Source: Pseudomonas tohonis (lineage in GTDB: Bacteria > Pseudomonadota > Gammaproteobacteria > Pseudomonadales > Pseudomonadaceae). Taken from it: 64,000 bases of DNA. The DNA is taken from NCBI RefSeq assembly GCF_012767755.2, contig NZ_AP023189.1:4838001-4902000 (forward strand), written 5' to 3'. The notes under the pieces were generated by a model. That model had not been told where the DNA came from. It made no database searches and saw only the letters and a list, made by a program, of their open reading frames with translations. Of this stretch, positions 17,518-26,940 are shown piece by piece. Each line of letters begins with the position of its first letter. Position 1 is the first letter of the stretch. The translations under genes were made by a program, and so were the position numbers.

Positions 17518-17916
17518 ATGAAACCTGCCCGCCTTCCCCGCCTGCTGCTGCCCGCCGCCCTGGTGCTGCTGGCCGCGTGCGCCCATGAATCCACCAGTCT
17601 GGTGGTGCAGAAACAGAGCAGTTGCCCGATCGAGCTGGACAAGGGCCAGTTGCTGGTCCTGACCCTGCCGAGCAATCCCACCACGGGTTTCCGCTGGGTG
17701 GTGAAGGACGCCGCGCCGGGTGTGCTGCGCAGCCTCGGCCCTGAGGTGTACGACACGCCGGAGGAAGCCGGCCTGGTGGGCGGCGCCGGCGAATCCACCT
17801 GGCGCTTCAACGCCGCGCAGAGCGGCGAAGGCCGCCTGCTGCTGGTCTACCAGCGCCCCTGGGAAGCCGACGTAGCGCCGGAGCAGACCTTCGATTGCAA
17901 GGTCAGCGTCGACTGA
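17518..17916 (+). CDS. icp: Chagasin-type inhibitor of cysteine peptidases (I42), lipoprotein
   Basis: A 132-residue protein with a lipoprotein signal; lipobox LLAAC puts the lipid cysteine at residue 21. The three chagasin loops are present: NPTTGF, GGAGES and RPW. These loops plug the active site of papain-like peptidases. Anchored in the periplasm or outer membrane, it would guard against host or self cysteine peptidases. The partner enzyme is not nearby. PAO1 has the same gene (PA0778) next to asrA. It starts 71 bases after asrA, behind a strong hairpin. Confidence 0.88.
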   Translation: MKPARLPRLLLPAALVLLAACAHESTSLVVQKQSSCPIELDKGQLLVLTLPSNPTTGFRWVVKDAAPGVLRSLGPEVYDTPEEAGLVGGAGESTWRFNAAQSGEGRLLLVYQRPWEADVAPEQTFDCKVSVD

Positions 17917-17922
17917 CCGCGC

Positions 17923-17944
17923 GGGCCCGCGACCTGGCGGGCCC
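17923..17944. terminator. Terminator hairpin after icp
   Basis: GGGCCCGC (17923-17930) pairs with GCGGGCCC (17937-17944) around a 6-base loop, 6 bases past the icp stop. It separates icp from the converging cyclase gene. The T-tract is poor. Confidence 0.55.
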
Positions 17945-17989
17945 TGCTGGCTAAACGCCGCGCATACCCCATGACGCCCACCGCCGGGC

Positions 17990-19690
17990 CTAGGACTCGG
18001 CGGTGATGCTGTGCTGGCCGCGCAAGCCCTGGTACAGGCACAGCTGGTTGCGACCGGCGCGCTTGGCCTGGTACAGCGCGCTATCGGCAGCGTTCAGCAG
18101 CGCATCGGCACCTTCGCCATCGGCGGGGAAGCAGGCCAGGCCCAGGGAAATGGCGATGGGCCCCAGGGGCTGGCCGCCGTAGCGGATCTGCAGGCGCGTG
18201 ACCCCGAGACGGAGCGCCTCGCAGCGATCGATGGCATCTTCGAGGCTGATCTCCGGCATCACCAGGGCGAACTCCTCGCCGCCGTAGCGGCAGGCCAGGT
18301 CGCTGGAGCGCACGTGGCGCTTCATTTCGAGCGCCAGGTGGCGCAGGACCAGGTCGCCGGCCTCATGCCCGAAGGTGTCGTTGAAGCGCTTGAAGTGGTC
18401 CACATCCAGCAGCACGACGATCACCGGCGACTGCTTGCGACCGGCACGCAGCAGTTCGCGGCGCAGGGTCTCGTCGAGGAAGCGGCGGTTGTGCAGGCCG
18501 GTCAGAGCGTCCATCACCGACTGCTGGCGCAGGCTCTCACGCAGGCTGAGGTTGGCCACGCCCAGGGACACCTGTTCGGCGAAGGCTTCGGCCAGCTCCA
18601 GGTCGGCGCCCCCGCCGCACAGGGTCATCACCCCCAGGGGTTCGCCCTGGGCCATCAGGGGCACGCAGAGCGACCCGTTCCGGGCCAGGTGACGTTCGTG
18701 CAGGTGCGGGCAGACCAGGTCCTTGTCCACGTCCAGCACCAGGTGGCTCTGCCCGCGACGGATGGCCCAGCAGTCGTCGGGCTCGAACAGCTCGACGCTG
18801 CCGGCCTCCCAGCCCCCCCAGCAGCCGGCCTCTTCGAGAACGTCCCGCGAGGGGTGGTAGAGGTGCAGGCAACCATCGCTCTGCGGGAACAGCTGGCCGG
18901 CGAAGCGGCTGATGATGTCGAAACACTCGTCGAACTCGTTCACCGAATGCAGGGCACCGGCCATGCGGCTCAACAACGAGATCTGGTGGTTGCGCAGTTC
19001 CACGCGCTGCATGCCCAGGCTCAGCTGCTCGCTGAGCAGGTTCTGGGCGATACGGGCTTCGCGGCCCTCGCGCAGCATGCGGAAGGTGAAGTGGAAGAGC
19101 AGCGCGATCACCAGCAGGTCCAGCAGGGTGATCAACCCCAGCATCGCCATCCCGGCCCAGCCGCGCCATTCGATCTCCTGCTTGGCCAGCAGCACGCGCT
19201 GCTCGACCACCCCCTGCATCTCGCCGAGGCGCAGGCGGATCGCATCCATCAGTTGCTTGCCCTTGCCGGTGCCGACCAGCTCGCTGGCGGCGGCCAGCCC
19301 TTCGCTGCGGCGCAACTCGATGACCCGGGCGAAGAACGCGCGCTGCTCGGCGATCAGGCCGGTGAGCAGCTGCAGGTCGTCGAACAGTTCGTCGCCAACC
19401 AAGGTGACGCGGAAGCGCGCCATGTCCTTGTCGACATCGCCGTAGCCCTGGTAGAGCGGGGTCAGGTAGTCGTCGCGGCCGGTCAGGGCGAATCCGCGCT
19501 GGCCGGTTTCCCCGTCCTTGAGGGAGGAAAGCAGGTCGGTGAGCTCGCGCCCGGTGTGTTCATGCTGCTCCAGCTGGCGCTCGGCGCTGCCGACCCAGCG
19601 GGTGGTGGCCAGCGGCAGCACGATATTGAGTGCCAGCATGCCGATCGCCAGCAGGAATCCGGCCTGCAGGCGAGTCGCCGTCTTCATCAC
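17990..19690 (-). CDS. CHASE3-GAF-GGDEF diguanylate cyclase
   Basis: A 566-residue membrane protein. A first helix at about 8-30 and a second near 180-200 flank a CHASE3-type helical domain (LLSSLKDGETGQRGFALTG, here as KDGETGQRGF). A GAF-like domain and a C-terminal GGDEF domain follow. The active site GGEEF is intact, and RSSD sits five residues before it, an inhibitory I-site. It should make c-di-GMP and be limited by its product. The GTG at 19690, 8 bases after GAGG, is the likely start; an ATG follows immediately at 19687. It stands alone, converging with icp. Confidence 0.88.
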   Translation of the reverse strand: MMKTATRLQAGFLLAIGMLALNIVLPLATTRWVGSAERQLEQHEHTGRELTDLLSSLKDGETGQRGFALTGRDDYLTPLYQGYGDVDKDMARFRVTLVGDELFDDLQLLTGLIAEQRAFFARVIELRRSEGLAAASELVGTGKGKQLMDAIRLRLGEMQGVVEQRVLLAKQEIEWRGWAGMAMLGLITLLDLLVIALLFHFTFRMLREGREARIAQNLLSEQLSLGMQRVELRNHQISLLSRMAGALHSVNEFDECFDIISRFAGQLFPQSDGCLHLYHPSRDVLEEAGCWGGWEAGSVELFEPDDCWAIRRGQSHLVLDVDKDLVCPHLHERHLARNGSLCVPLMAQGEPLGVMTLCGGGADLELAEAFAEQVSLGVANLSLRESLRQQSVMDALTGLHNRRFLDETLRRELLRAGRKQSPVIVVLLDVDHFKRFNDTFGHEAGDLVLRHLALEMKRHVRSSDLACRYGGEEFALVMPEISLEDAIDRCEALRLGVTRLQIRYGGQPLGPIAISLGLACFPADGEGADALLNAADSALYQAKRAGRNQLCLYQGLRGQHSITAES

Positions 19691-19863
19691 ATCGTCGTCC
19701 TCGTAGCGGGGTGCGTTTTCAGTCTAGCGGCGCAATCGGCGACTGCACCTGGCGTTTTGCGCCTGGAGCCCGATCGTGTCGATGCGCAGAGTGGCGCAGG
19801 GCCGAGAAAGGCCGCAGCGAGTCGCCAGTGGGCGACCGCGCCCATTCATTCGAGGAGCTTCCC

Positions 19864-20505
19864 ATGCAGTGGCTGTTGATCGGGCTGGCCGGCGCGCTGG
19901 CCTACCTCTACGGCGATGCCAACGACCTGGCCACGCTGTGCCTGTGGACCAAGCCGGTACCCATCCTCGCCCTCCTCGCCTGGCTGGTGCGCAGCGCCCC
20001 ACCCGGCCACTACCGACGCTGGATAGTGCTGGGCCTGCTGCTGTGCCTGGCCGGCGACATGCTCCTGCAGGGGTCGCCGGATTTCTTCGTCTTCGGCCTG
20101 GGGGCCTTTTTGCTCGGCCACCTGGCCTATATCGGCGCCTACCTGTCCGACACCCGGCGCCTGGCGCCCCGGGCGCTGTTGCCGGCAGTGCTGTTCGGTG
20201 CCGGCATGTTCGCGGTGCTGGCCCGTGGCGGCCTCGGCGGCCTGCTGGTGCCGGTGGCGCTCTATGCCCTGACCATCAGTGCGATGCTCTGGCGCGCCCT
20301 GGCCCGCCTGGGCACCCGCGGGCCGGGGCGGCGTTCGGTGAGGGTCGCGGCGGCGGGGGCGCTGTGCTTCGTGGTCTCGGACAGCCTGCTGGGGATCAAC
20401 CGCTTCGTGGCGCCCTTCGAGACGGCCGGGCTGGCCATCATGCTCACCTACTGGCTGGGGCAGCTGGGCATCGTCGCCTCGGCGGTGCTGCACGGGCGAC
20501 GCTGA
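19864..20505 (+). CDS. YhhN-family membrane protein (lysoplasmalogenase-like)
   Basis: A 213-residue protein with about eight hydrophobic helices. Conserved YhhN features are [11 protein letters not shown] near the N-terminus, [10 protein letters not shown] with its acidic residue, and [11 protein letters not shown] near the C-terminus. The family includes the eukaryotic lysoplasmalogenase TMEM86B, so hydrolysis of lysolipid vinyl ethers is possible, but bacterial substrates are not settled. ATG at 19864 follows GGAGCTTCCC. The next gene, cmoA, starts 85 bases later and could be separate. Confidence 0.75.
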   Translation: MQWLLIGLAGALAYLYGDANDLATLCLWTKPVPILALLAWLVRSAPPGHYRRWIVLGLLLCLAGDMLLQGSPDFFVFGLGAFLLGHLAYIGAYLSDTRRLAPRALLPAVLFGAGMFAVLARGGLGGLLVPVALYALTISAMLWRALARLGTRGPGRRSVRVAAAGALCFVVSDSLLGINRFVAPFETAGLAIMLTYWLGQLGIVASAVLHGRR

Positions 20506-20590
20506 TTTTCGACCGATCGGCACGCCGGGATTCTGGCCGGGCGCGGTCTTGGCTAGAATGCCGGCCTTTCCACCAGCTGGTACCGGCACC

Positions 20591-21334
20591 GTGAAGCACA
20601 ACCCCGACCGCATCTACGCCACGCCTCAGGCTCAAGTCACCGACTTCGCGTTCAACGAGGACGTGGTCAAGGTGTTCCCGGACATGATCAAGCGCTCGGT
20701 GCCGGGCTACCCGACCATCGTCGAGAACATCGGCGTGCTGGCCGCCCGCTTCGCGCAGCCCAATACCCGCCTGTACGACCTCGGCGCCTCCCTCGGCGCG
20801 GTGACCCAGGCCCTGCGCCGCCACGTGCGCAGCGAAGGCTGCCGGGTGCTGGCCGTGGACAACTCGGCGGCGATGGTCGAGCGCTGCCGCGAATACCTGC
20901 ATGCCCAGGACTCGATGTACCAGGAGCTGCTGCCGGTGGAAGTCCTGGAGGCCGACATCCTCGCCCTGGACTTCGAGCCCGCCTCCCTGGTGGCGATGAA
21001 CTTCACCCTGCAGTTCGTCGCCCGCGAGGAGCGCCAGGCCCTGCTGGCACGCATCCGCCAGGCGCTGCTGCCAGGCGGCGCGCTGATCCTCTCGGAGAAA
21101 CTGCGCTTCAACGACGCGGCGGAGCACGAGTTGCTCACCGACCTGCACATCGACTTCAAGCGCGCCAACGGCTACAGCGAGCTGGAAATCGCCCAGAAAC
21201 GCAGCGCCCTGGAGAACGTGATGCGCCCGGACAGCCTGGAGGAACACCGCGAGCGCCTGCTGGCGGCCGGTTTCTCCCGCGTGGTGCCCTGGTTCCAGTG
21301 CCTCAACTTCGCCTCGCTGATCGCCCTGCCATGA
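20591..21334 (+). CDS. cmoA: Carboxy-S-adenosylmethionine synthase
   Basis: A 247-residue protein, the same length as E. coli CmoA. It makes carboxy-SAM from SAM and prephenate for cmo5U modification of tRNA wobble uridine 34. The SAM-binding motif reads [18 protein letters not shown], and [20 protein letters not shown] and [16 protein letters not shown] are family signatures. GTG at 20591 matches the usual N-terminus before DRIYATPQ. The stop overlaps the cmoB start (ATGA), so the two are translationally coupled. Confidence 0.95.
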   Translation: MKHNPDRIYATPQAQVTDFAFNEDVVKVFPDMIKRSVPGYPTIVENIGVLAARFAQPNTRLYDLGASLGAVTQALRRHVRSEGCRVLAVDNSAAMVERCREYLHAQDSMYQELLPVEVLEADILALDFEPASLVAMNFTLQFVAREERQALLARIRQALLPGGALILSEKLRFNDAAEHELLTDLHIDFKRANGYSELEIAQKRSALENVMRPDSLEEHRERLLAAGFSRVVPWFQCLNFASLIALP

Positions 21335-22299
21335 TCCGTACGCTCGACCTCGACGCCCTGCAGCAGACGCTGATGGGCACCCCGCTGCAGGACTGGGCCG
21401 CCGACCTGCCCGCCCAACTCGACGCCAAGCTGGCCGTCGGCCACGGTGACCTGGCGCGCTGGGGCGCGGCGGTGGAGGCCCTGCCCGCGCTGACCCCGAC
21501 CAGTGTGGAACTGGCCCGGCGCTTCGCCCTCGACGGCCCCTGCGACGACGCCACCCGTGCCACGCTGAAGACCGCCCTGCAAGGGCTGATCCCCTGGCGC
21601 AAGGGGCCCTTCGAGCTGTTCGGCGTGCACCTCGACACCGAATGGCGCTCGGACTGGAAATGGACACGGGTCTCGCCGCACCTCGACCTGCGCGGCAAGC
21701 GGGTGCTGGATGTGGGCTGCGGCAATGGCTACTACCAGTGGCGCATGCTCGGCGCCGGTGCCGAGAGCGTGGTGGGTATCGATCCCAACTGGCTGTTCTT
21801 CTGCCAGTTCCTGGCGATCAAGCGCTTCCTGCCGGACCTGCCTGCCTGGCACCTGCCCCTGGCCCTGGAAGAGCTTCCGGCCAGGCTGGAGGGCTTCGAC
21901 ACGGTGTTCTCCATGGGCGTGCTCTATCACCGCCGCTCCCCCATCGACCACCTGTTCGACCTCAAGGACTGCCTGGTGCGTGGCGGCGAGCTGGTGCTGG
22001 AAACCCTGGTGGTGGAAGGCGACGCCCAGCAGGTGCTGGTGCCCGAGGACCGCTATGCGCAGATGCGCAACGTGTGGTTCCTGCCATCGGTGCCGGCGCT
22101 GGAACTGTGGCTGCGCCGCGCCGGCTTCGTCGATGTGCGCTGCGTGGACGTCAGCGCCACCAGCGTCGAAGAGCAGCGCAGCACCGAGTGGATGCGCTTC
22201 CAGTCACTGCCCGAGTTCCTCGACCCCGCCGACCACAGCCGCACGATCGAGGGGCTCCCTGCCCCGGCACGGGCGGTGGTGGTGGCGAGGAAGCCGTAG
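21331..22299 (+). CDS. cmoB: tRNA U34 carboxymethyltransferase
   Basis: A 322-residue protein, matching E. coli CmoB (323). It transfers the carboxymethyl group of carboxy-SAM to ho5U34 of tRNA. Key stretches are [20 protein letters not shown] (shown in part, [18 protein letters not shown]), the nucleotide motif [15 protein letters not shown] and [13 protein letters not shown]. The ATG overlaps the cmoA stop; an upstream ATG at 21298 lies inside cmoA. The TAG stop forms the first bases of a heptamer tandem repeat, so the repeat begins exactly at the end of the gene. Confidence 0.95.
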   Translation: MIRTLDLDALQQTLMGTPLQDWAADLPAQLDAKLAVGHGDLARWGAAVEALPALTPTSVELARRFALDGPCDDATRATLKTALQGLIPWRKGPFELFGVHLDTEWRSDWKWTRVSPHLDLRGKRVLDVGCGNGYYQWRMLGAGAESVVGIDPNWLFFCQFLAIKRFLPDLPAWHLPLALEELPARLEGFDTVFSMGVLYHRRSPIDHLFDLKDCLVRGGELVLETLVVEGDAQQVLVPEDRYAQMRNVWFLPSVPALELWLRRAGFVDVRCVDVSATSVEEQRSTEWMRFQSLPEFLDPADHSRTIEGLPAPARAVVVARKP

Positions 22300-22390
22300 C
22301 TGGAAGCTGGAAGCTGGAAGCTGGAAGCTGGAAGCTGGAAGCTGGAAGCTGGAAGCTGGAAGCTGGAAGCTGGAAGCTGGAAGCTGGAAG
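22298..22390. repeat. Heptamer tandem repeat (AGCTGGA), about 13 copies
   Basis: From 22298 to 22390 the unit AGCTGGA repeats without error, 13.3 copies in 93 bases. It includes the last two bases of the cmoB stop codon. Because 7 is not a multiple of 3, all frames stay open (SWKLEAG forward, FQLPASS reverse), but no gene should be called. Such perfect short repeats tend to vary in copy number between strains. A related heptamer lies at the other end of the gap. Confidence 0.95.
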
Positions 22391-22449
22391 AGCCTGGGGG
22401 ATTGACGAAAGCCGTCAACCTCCAGACTCATTTATTCCACTCGCCGGCC

Positions 22450-22550
22450 GTAGGCTGGGCCACGCTTCACCGGCCCACCATTCGGGGTCATGCCGAGCGC
22501 AGGCCGCATGGGTCTCGCAAAACTCGTGGACACCGCCTGGCCCACCCTAC
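22450..22550. mobile_element. MITE-like element with 13-base inverted ends
   Basis: A 101-base block begins GTAGGCTGGGCCA (22450-22462) and ends TGGCCCACCCTAC (22538-22550); the ends are inverted repeats at 12 of 13 bases. Just inside the left end, GGGCC and GGCCC form a hairpin. No coding capacity is seen. It shares the GTAGGnTGG end with the block at 2182-2289. It lies in the cmoB-pdxJ gap between two heptamer repeats. Confidence 0.55.
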
Positions 22551-22557
22551 ACACGAC

Positions 22558-22574
22558 GCTTCAAGCTTCAAGCT
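22558..22574. repeat. Second heptamer repeat (GCTTCAA), 2.4 copies
   Basis: GCTTCAA occurs twice and a half at 22558-22574 and contains the pdxJ stop codon (22568-22570). Its rotation TTCAAGC differs by one base from TTCCAGC, the complement of the AGCTGGA repeat at the other end of the gap. The two repeats are thus inverted relatives that bracket the short element. Confidence 0.75.
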
Positions 22575-23317
22575 CGTGACGCTTGCGCCGCTTGGATCAG
22601 TTCCTTCATCTCCACCACCGCCTGCTTGAAGCCAACGAACAGCGCGTGTGCCACCAGGGCATGGCCGATGTTCAGTTCGTTGATGCCGGGGATGGCGGCC
22701 ACCGGCTCGACGTTGTGGTAGTGCAGGCCATGGCCTGCATTGACCACCAGGCCCAGCTTCAGGCCCAAGGCCACGCCTTCACGGATGCGCTGCAGCTCAC
22801 GGGCGGCCTCTTCCGGGGTGTGGGCGTCGGCATAGCGGCCGGTGTGCAGCTCGATGGCCGGGGCACCGACGCGATGGGACGCTTCGATCTGCGCCGGATC
22901 GGCGTCGATGAACAGGGAGACTTCGCTGCCCAGGCGCGCCAGGCGCTCGACCGCCGCCTTGATCCGCGCTTCCTGCCCGGCGACATCGAGGCCGCCTTCG
23001 GTGGTCAGCTCCTGGCGGGTTTCCGGGACCAGGCAGACATGTTCGGGGCGGATTTCCTCGGCGAAGGCGAGCATGTCCTCGGTCACGCCCATCTCGAAGT
23101 TCATGCGGGTCTGCATGACCTCCTTGAGTACGCGCACGTCGCGTTCCTGGATGTGCCGGCGATCCTCGCGCAGGTGCACGGTGATGCCGTCGGCACCTGC
23201 CTCCTCGGCATCCAGGGCGGCCTTCACCGGGTCCGGATAGCGGGTGCCACGGGCCTGGCGCAGGGTGGCGACGTGGTCGATGTTGACGCCGAGCAGAACA
23301 CGGTTGGCTTCAGTCAC
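22568..23317 (-). CDS. pdxJ: Pyridoxine 5'-phosphate synthase
   Basis: A 249-residue TIM-barrel enzyme that condenses 1-deoxyxylulose 5-phosphate with 3-amino-2-oxopropyl phosphate in vitamin B6 synthesis. Signatures visible are [17 protein letters not shown] with its catalytic histidine, [22 protein letters not shown] and [11 protein letters not shown]. It is the last gene of the leftward operon, and its start overlaps the recO stop by 8 bases. The stop lies within a small heptamer repeat. Confidence 0.96.
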   Translation of the reverse strand: MTEANRVLLGVNIDHVATLRQARGTRYPDPVKAALDAEEAGADGITVHLREDRRHIQERDVRVLKEVMQTRMNFEMGVTEDMLAFAEEIRPEHVCLVPETRQELTTEGGLDVAGQEARIKAAVERLARLGSEVSLFIDADPAQIEASHRVGAPAIELHTGRYADAHTPEEAARELQRIREGVALGLKLGLVVNAGHGLHYHNVEPVAAIPGINELNIGHALVAHALFVGFKQAVVEMKELIQAAQASRA

Positions 23318-24008
23318 GGGAAGGTTCCTTGATCGTCATGAAGAGTTCGCGGCTGGCCAGTGGCCGTCCGCCGAGATGGGGCGCCAGGGCCTGGCGCATC
23401 AGGCGCTTGGCCGCAGCGAGGGCGCCGGGGGCACTCCAGTCGGCCTCGGCCAGGGCCAGCAGCTCGGCGCCCTGGAACAGGCCGGGCTGCAACTGCCCGA
23501 CGGGCTCCAGGCCGGCGTCGGGCAGCAGGCGGTAGATGCCACTGGCGAGGATGGGCGCGCCGCTGAGGTCCAGGTCCAGCGCGAAACCATAGCCCAGCTC
23601 GTCCAGCAGGCGCCATTCGAAGGCGCGCAGCAGCGGCTCCAGCGGTCGGCCGGCGGCCAGGGCCTGAAGGGTGGCGGCGTAGTGCTCGAACAGCGCGGGG
23701 TGCGGCGCTTCGGCCGGCAGCAGGCGGATGGTCAGTTCATTGAGGTAGAGGCCGCTGAAAAGGGCCTCGCCGGTGAGGAAGTGGGGGATGCCGGCACCTT
23801 CCAGACGCCCCACGTTCTTCAGGTCGCCGCGGCCGCGGAATTCGACCTCCAGCGGCACGAAGGGCCGGGCCAGGGTCCCGGCCTTGCCCCGCGCGCCCCG
23901 CAGGACGGCGCGCAGGCGCCCTTCCGGGGTGAGGAAATCCACCAGTGCGCTGCTTTCGCGGTAGGCCCTGCTATGCAGCACGAAGGCCGGTTGCGCACAG
24001 GTCTGCAT
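23310..24008 (-). CDS. recO: DNA repair protein RecO
   Basis: A 232-residue RecO. The N-terminal OB-fold is visible in [21 protein letters not shown], in part [16 protein letters not shown], and [17 protein letters not shown]. The helical second half contains [20 protein letters not shown]. It helps load RecA on SSB-coated DNA in the RecFOR pathway. The zinc cysteines found in many RecO proteins are absent, as is common in Pseudomonas and enteric RecO. It follows era by 3 bases and overlaps pdxJ by 8. Confidence 0.94.
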   Translation of the reverse strand: MQTCAQPAFVLHSRAYRESSALVDFLTPEGRLRAVLRGARGKAGTLARPFVPLEVEFRGRGDLKNVGRLEGAGIPHFLTGEALFSGLYLNELTIRLLPAEAPHPALFEHYAATLQALAAGRPLEPLLRAFEWRLLDELGYGFALDLDLSGAPILASGIYRLLPDAGLEPVGQLQPGLFQGAELLALAEADWSAPGALAAAKRLMRQALAPHLGGRPLASRELFMTIKEPSRD

Positions 24009-24011
24009 CGG

Positions 24012-24914
24012 CTACTGGTCGTTGTAGCCCAGGGAACGCAGGGCACGCTCGTCGTCGGACCAGCCGCCCTTCACCTTGACCCAGAGGTTGAGCATGACCT
24101 TGGAGTCGAACAGCACCTCCATGTCCTTGCGCGCCTCCTGGCCGATGCGTTTGATGCGCTCGCCACCGTCGCCGATGATGATTTTCTTCTGGCCGTCGCG
24201 CTCCACCAGGATCAGTGCGTGGATATGGAGGATGCGGCCTTCCTGCTTGAATTCCTCGATCTCGACGGTGATCTGGTAGGGCAGTTCGGCACCCAGCTGG
24301 CGCATGATCTTCTCGCGAACCAGCTCAGCGGCGAGGAAGCGGCTGCTGCGATCGGTGATCTGGTCTTCGGGGAAGAAGTGCTCGCCCTCGGGCAGGCGCT
24401 CGGCGACCAGGCGCTCGAGGGTGTCGAGGTTGTGCCCCTGCTGGGCGGAGATGGGTACCACCTCGGCGTTGGGCAGTTGCTCCTGGAGCCAGGCCAGGTG
24501 CGGCATCAGGTCGGCCTTGTCGTCCAGGCGGTCGGTCTTGTTGATGGCCAGGATCACCGGGCCCTGGACGTACTGGACGCGTTCGAGCACCAGTTGGTCC
24601 TCGTCGGTCCAACGGTTGCGGTCCACCACGAAGATCACCACGTCGACGTCCTTGAGGGCGGCCGAGGCGGTCTTGTTCATGTAGCGGTTGAGCGCTTTCT
24701 CGTTGTTCTTGTGCAGGCCGGGGGTGTCGACGTAGACGGCCTGGACCTCGCCCTCGGTCTTGATACCGAGCATGTTGTGGCGGGTGGTCTGGGGCTTGCG
24801 CGAGGTGATCGCGAGCTTCTGCCCGAGGATGTGGTTGAGCAGCGTGGACTTGCCGACGTTGGGACGCCCGACGATAGCCACGTAGCCGCAGCGCGGATTG
24901 TTCGATTCAGTCAT
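24012..24914 (-). CDS. era: GTPase Era
   Basis: A 300-residue GTPase for 30S ribosome assembly. G1 is [11 protein letters not shown]3 is DTPG ([14 protein letters not shown]) and G4 is NKTD. The C-terminal KH domain contains [14 protein letters not shown] and [19 protein letters not shown] in its typical place. Start at 24914 ([16 protein letters not shown]) fits family length; the frame open further upstream lies in rnc. It overlaps rnc by 8 bases, the classic rnc-era pair. Confidence 0.96.
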   Translation of the reverse strand: MTESNNPRCGYVAIVGRPNVGKSTLLNHILGQKLAITSRKPQTTRHNMLGIKTEGEVQAVYVDTPGLHKNNEKALNRYMNKTASAALKDVDVVIFVVDRNRWTDEDQLVLERVQYVQGPVILAINKTDRLDDKADLMPHLAWLQEQLPNAEVVPISAQQGHNLDTLERLVAERLPEGEHFFPEDQITDRSSRFLAAELVREKIMRQLGAELPYQITVEIEEFKQEGRILHIHALILVERDGQKKIIIGDGGERIKRIGQEARKDMEVLFDSKVMLNLWVKVKGGWSDDERALRSLGYNDQ

Positions 24915-25596
24915 GGCCGTTCTCCACGCCCAGGGCCACCAGTGCCGCCGCCGCCGCCACCTGTTCGGCGATGCGTCGGCTGGCACCCTGGCCTCGGGTC
25001 TTGTCATTGAGCAGGGCGACTTCGCACTCGACGAAGAAGGTGCGGCAATGAGGCTCGCCCTGGATATCCACCACTTCATAGCGGGGCAGTTCGCAGGCCC
25101 GCGACTGGAGGAATTCCTGCAGACGGGTCTTGGGGTCCTTGTTGGTATCGACCAGGGTCAGGCCTTCCAGCTCGTTGTGCAGCCAGGCCAGCACGCGCTC
25201 ACGCGCGCAATCCATGCCGGCATCGAGGTAGATGGCCCCGATCAGCGCTTCCAGCGCATCGGCGAGGATGGACTCGCGGCGGAAACCACCACTCTTCAGC
25301 TCGCCGGAGCCCAGGCGCAGGTATTCGCCCAGCTCGAAGCCCCGGGCCAGCAGGGCCAGGGTCTCGCCCTTGACCAGGCGGGCGCGCAGGCGCGATAGCT
25401 GGCCTTCGCGCGCCTGGGGGAAACGCTCGTAGAGCGCCTCGCCGGCGACGAAGTTGAGGATGGCATCACCGAGGAACTCCAGGCGCTCGTTGTTGCGCCC
25501 GGCGAAGCTGCGATGGGTCAGGGCCAGGGTCATCAAACCCTGGTCCTGGAAGGTGTAGCCGAGCTGACGCTCGAGACGGCTGAGGGATACGCTCAC
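24907..25596 (-). CDS. rnc: Ribonuclease III
   Basis: A 229-residue RNase III that cuts double-stranded RNA in rRNA precursors and mRNAs. The catalytic signature [12 protein letters not shown] lies at residues 36-47, and the second acidic site [14 protein letters not shown] near 110. The C-terminal dsRBD contains [12 protein letters not shown] and [20 protein letters not shown], in part [16 protein letters not shown]. It starts with GTG, overlapping the DUF4845 stop (GTGA), so coupled to it. Confidence 0.96.
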   Translation of the reverse strand: MSVSLSRLERQLGYTFQDQGLMTLALTHRSFAGRNNERLEFLGDAILNFVAGEALYERFPQAREGQLSRLRARLVKGETLALLARGFELGEYLRLGSGELKSGGFRRESILADALEALIGAIYLDAGMDCARERVLAWLHNELEGLTLVDTNKDPKTRLQEFLQSRACELPRYEVVDIQGEPHCRTFFVECEVALLNDKTRGQGASRRIAEQVAAAAALVALGVENGHD

Positions 25597-25970
25597 GGGA
25601 CTCGCACACGGAATTCTTTGTCGAAATGCACCACGAGGTCGAGGTTCTCGACCAGCGGCTCGCGTTTTTCGTATTTCAGCGTGGCATAGAAGTCGTTGTT
25701 CTCGACCTTGACCTGCAGGGCCTTCTCCAGGTCGATGTCACGGATGCTGTTGACCATCATGCCCTTGCGCACGTAGTCCAGGAAATCGCGCGGCGTGGAG
25801 ATGGCCTGGCCTTTCTCGTTCTCAACGGACTTGATGAGCTTCTCGAGCGCGTAGTAATCCATGTAGTGCGGGACGATCTTGAAGGCGGTACTGGCCAGGA
25901 ACGCCACGATGGCCAGGACAACCAGCCAGCCCAGTATCGACAAGCCCCTCTGCGAATGCGCAAACGTCAT
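25593..25970 (-). CDS. DUF4845 single-pass membrane protein
   Basis: A 125-residue protein with one N-terminal membrane helix ([19 protein letters not shown]) preceded by a basic stretch with RG, so it looks like a pilin-type N-terminus. The remaining domain, [19 protein letters not shown] and onward, should face the periplasm. DUF4845 has no defined function but is regularly found between lepB and rnc in gammaproteobacteria. It shares its stop with the rnc start. A hairpin lies between it and lepB. Confidence 0.88.
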   Translation of the reverse strand: MTFAHSQRGLSILGWLVVLAIVAFLASTAFKIVPHYMDYYALEKLIKSVENEKGQAISTPRDFLDYVRKGMMVNSIRDIDLEKALQVKVENNDFYATLKYEKREPLVENLDLVVHFDKEFRVRVP

Positions 25971-26034
25971 GATGACCTCAATGTCAGTGTTGTTATGCGG
26001 GCCGGCTGGCCCGTTGCAAGACTATATATAGCGG

Positions 26035-26059
26035 GCGGCGCTGCGTTGAACAGCGCCGC
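26035..26059. other. Intercistronic hairpin between lepB and DUF4845
   Basis: GCGGCGCTG (26035-26043) and CAGCGCCGC (26051-26059) form a perfect 9-base stem with a 7-base loop, 21 bases past the lepB stop. No T-tract follows on the minus strand; TATATA near 26024-26029 could be a -10 for the DUF4845-rnc-era genes. It may reduce read-through from lepB into them. Confidence 0.5.
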
Positions 26060-26080
26060 AAAAGCGAAAGTCGGCAGGCC

Positions 26081-26935
26081 TCAGTGAATGAGGCCTACGC
26101 GGGAGAAGTTGGGCAGGTTGTTCATCTTCGGGTCCGGCCAGCTCATCCACACGGCGAAGGCCTTGCCGACGATGTTGCGGTCCGGAACCATGCCGAGCAG
26201 GTCCTTGGGAATGTTGGGGTCGTTCCAGTAGCGACTGTCGTTCGAGTTGTCGCGGTTGTCGCCCATCATGAAGTAGTGCCCTTGCGGCACCACCCATTCC
26301 TTGCCCGGCTCCATGCGGTAGCGCTTCATTTCCTTGCGGATCAGGTGCTCGGCCTCGCCCAGCTTCTCCTCGTAGAGGCGGGAGCTGCCCAGGGTGCCAG
26401 GCTCGTCGCCGACCAGTTTCTCGGCCACCTGCTCGCCATTGACGGTCAGGCGCTTGTCGCTGCTGTAGGCGATGCGGTCGCCCGGCAGGCCGACCACGCG
26501 CTTGATGTAGTTGATGTTCGGGTCGCTGGGGTAGCGGAACACCATGACATCACCGCGCTGCGGGTCGCCGACTTCGATCACCTTGGTGTCCACCACCGGC
26601 AGGCGTATGCCGTAGGCGAACTTGTTGACCAGGATGAAATCCCCCACTTCCAGGGTCGGCTTCATCGACCCGGACGGAATCTGGAAGGGCTCGACCAGGA
26701 ACGACCGCAGCACCAGCACGATGGCCAGCACCGGGAAGAAGGACTTGCCGTATTCCACCAGCAAGGGCTCCTTGTCGAGCTTTTCCATCACCTCCGGGTC
26801 GGGCTCGCTGACTTGCCCCTGGTAGGCGGCAATCGCGGAGCGCCGGCGCGGAGCCAGCAGAACCAGATCGATGAGAGCGAGCACGCCGCAGACAGCCACG
26901 GCGAGAACCAACAGAAGCGGGAAATTGATCGACAT
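26081..26935 (-). CDS. lepB: Signal peptidase I
   Basis: A 284-residue leader peptidase. Two N-terminal membrane helices (about 3-28 and 63-83) precede the periplasmic catalytic domain. The catalytic dyad is Ser90 (PSGSMKPTL) and Lys145 (YIKRVVGLPGD), the same numbers as in E. coli LepB; GDNRDNSNDSRYW is box E. It removes signal peptides from exported proteins. It starts 5 bases after lepA, with a short AGGG ribosome site, in the standard lepA-lepB order. Confidence 0.96.
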   Translation of the reverse strand: MSINFPLLLVLAVAVCGVLALIDLVLLAPRRRSAIAAYQGQVSEPDPEVMEKLDKEPLLVEYGKSFFPVLAIVLVLRSFLVEPFQIPSGSMKPTLEVGDFILVNKFAYGIRLPVVDTKVIEVGDPQRGDVMVFRYPSDPNINYIKRVVGLPGDRIAYSSDKRLTVNGEQVAEKLVGDEPGTLGSSRLYEEKLGEAEHLIRKEMKRYRMEPGKEWVVPQGHYFMMGDNRDNSNDSRYWNDPNIPKDLLGMVPDRNIVGKAFAVWMSWPDPKMNNLPNFSRVGLIH

Positions 26936-26940
26936 AGACC

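Noticed and set aside
18011..19879. A 622-codon plus-strand frame opposite the CHASE3 cyclase
   Set aside because: Shadow frame with no start signal and the typical antisense composition.
22298..22390. A repetitive SWKLEAG or FQLPASS peptide gene
   Set aside because: The frames are open only because the 7-base unit lacks stops; no ribosome site or conserved context. Treated as a DNA repeat.
22298..22574. A possible CRISPR array
   Set aside because: The units are directly joined 7-mers without spacers, and no cas genes are present.
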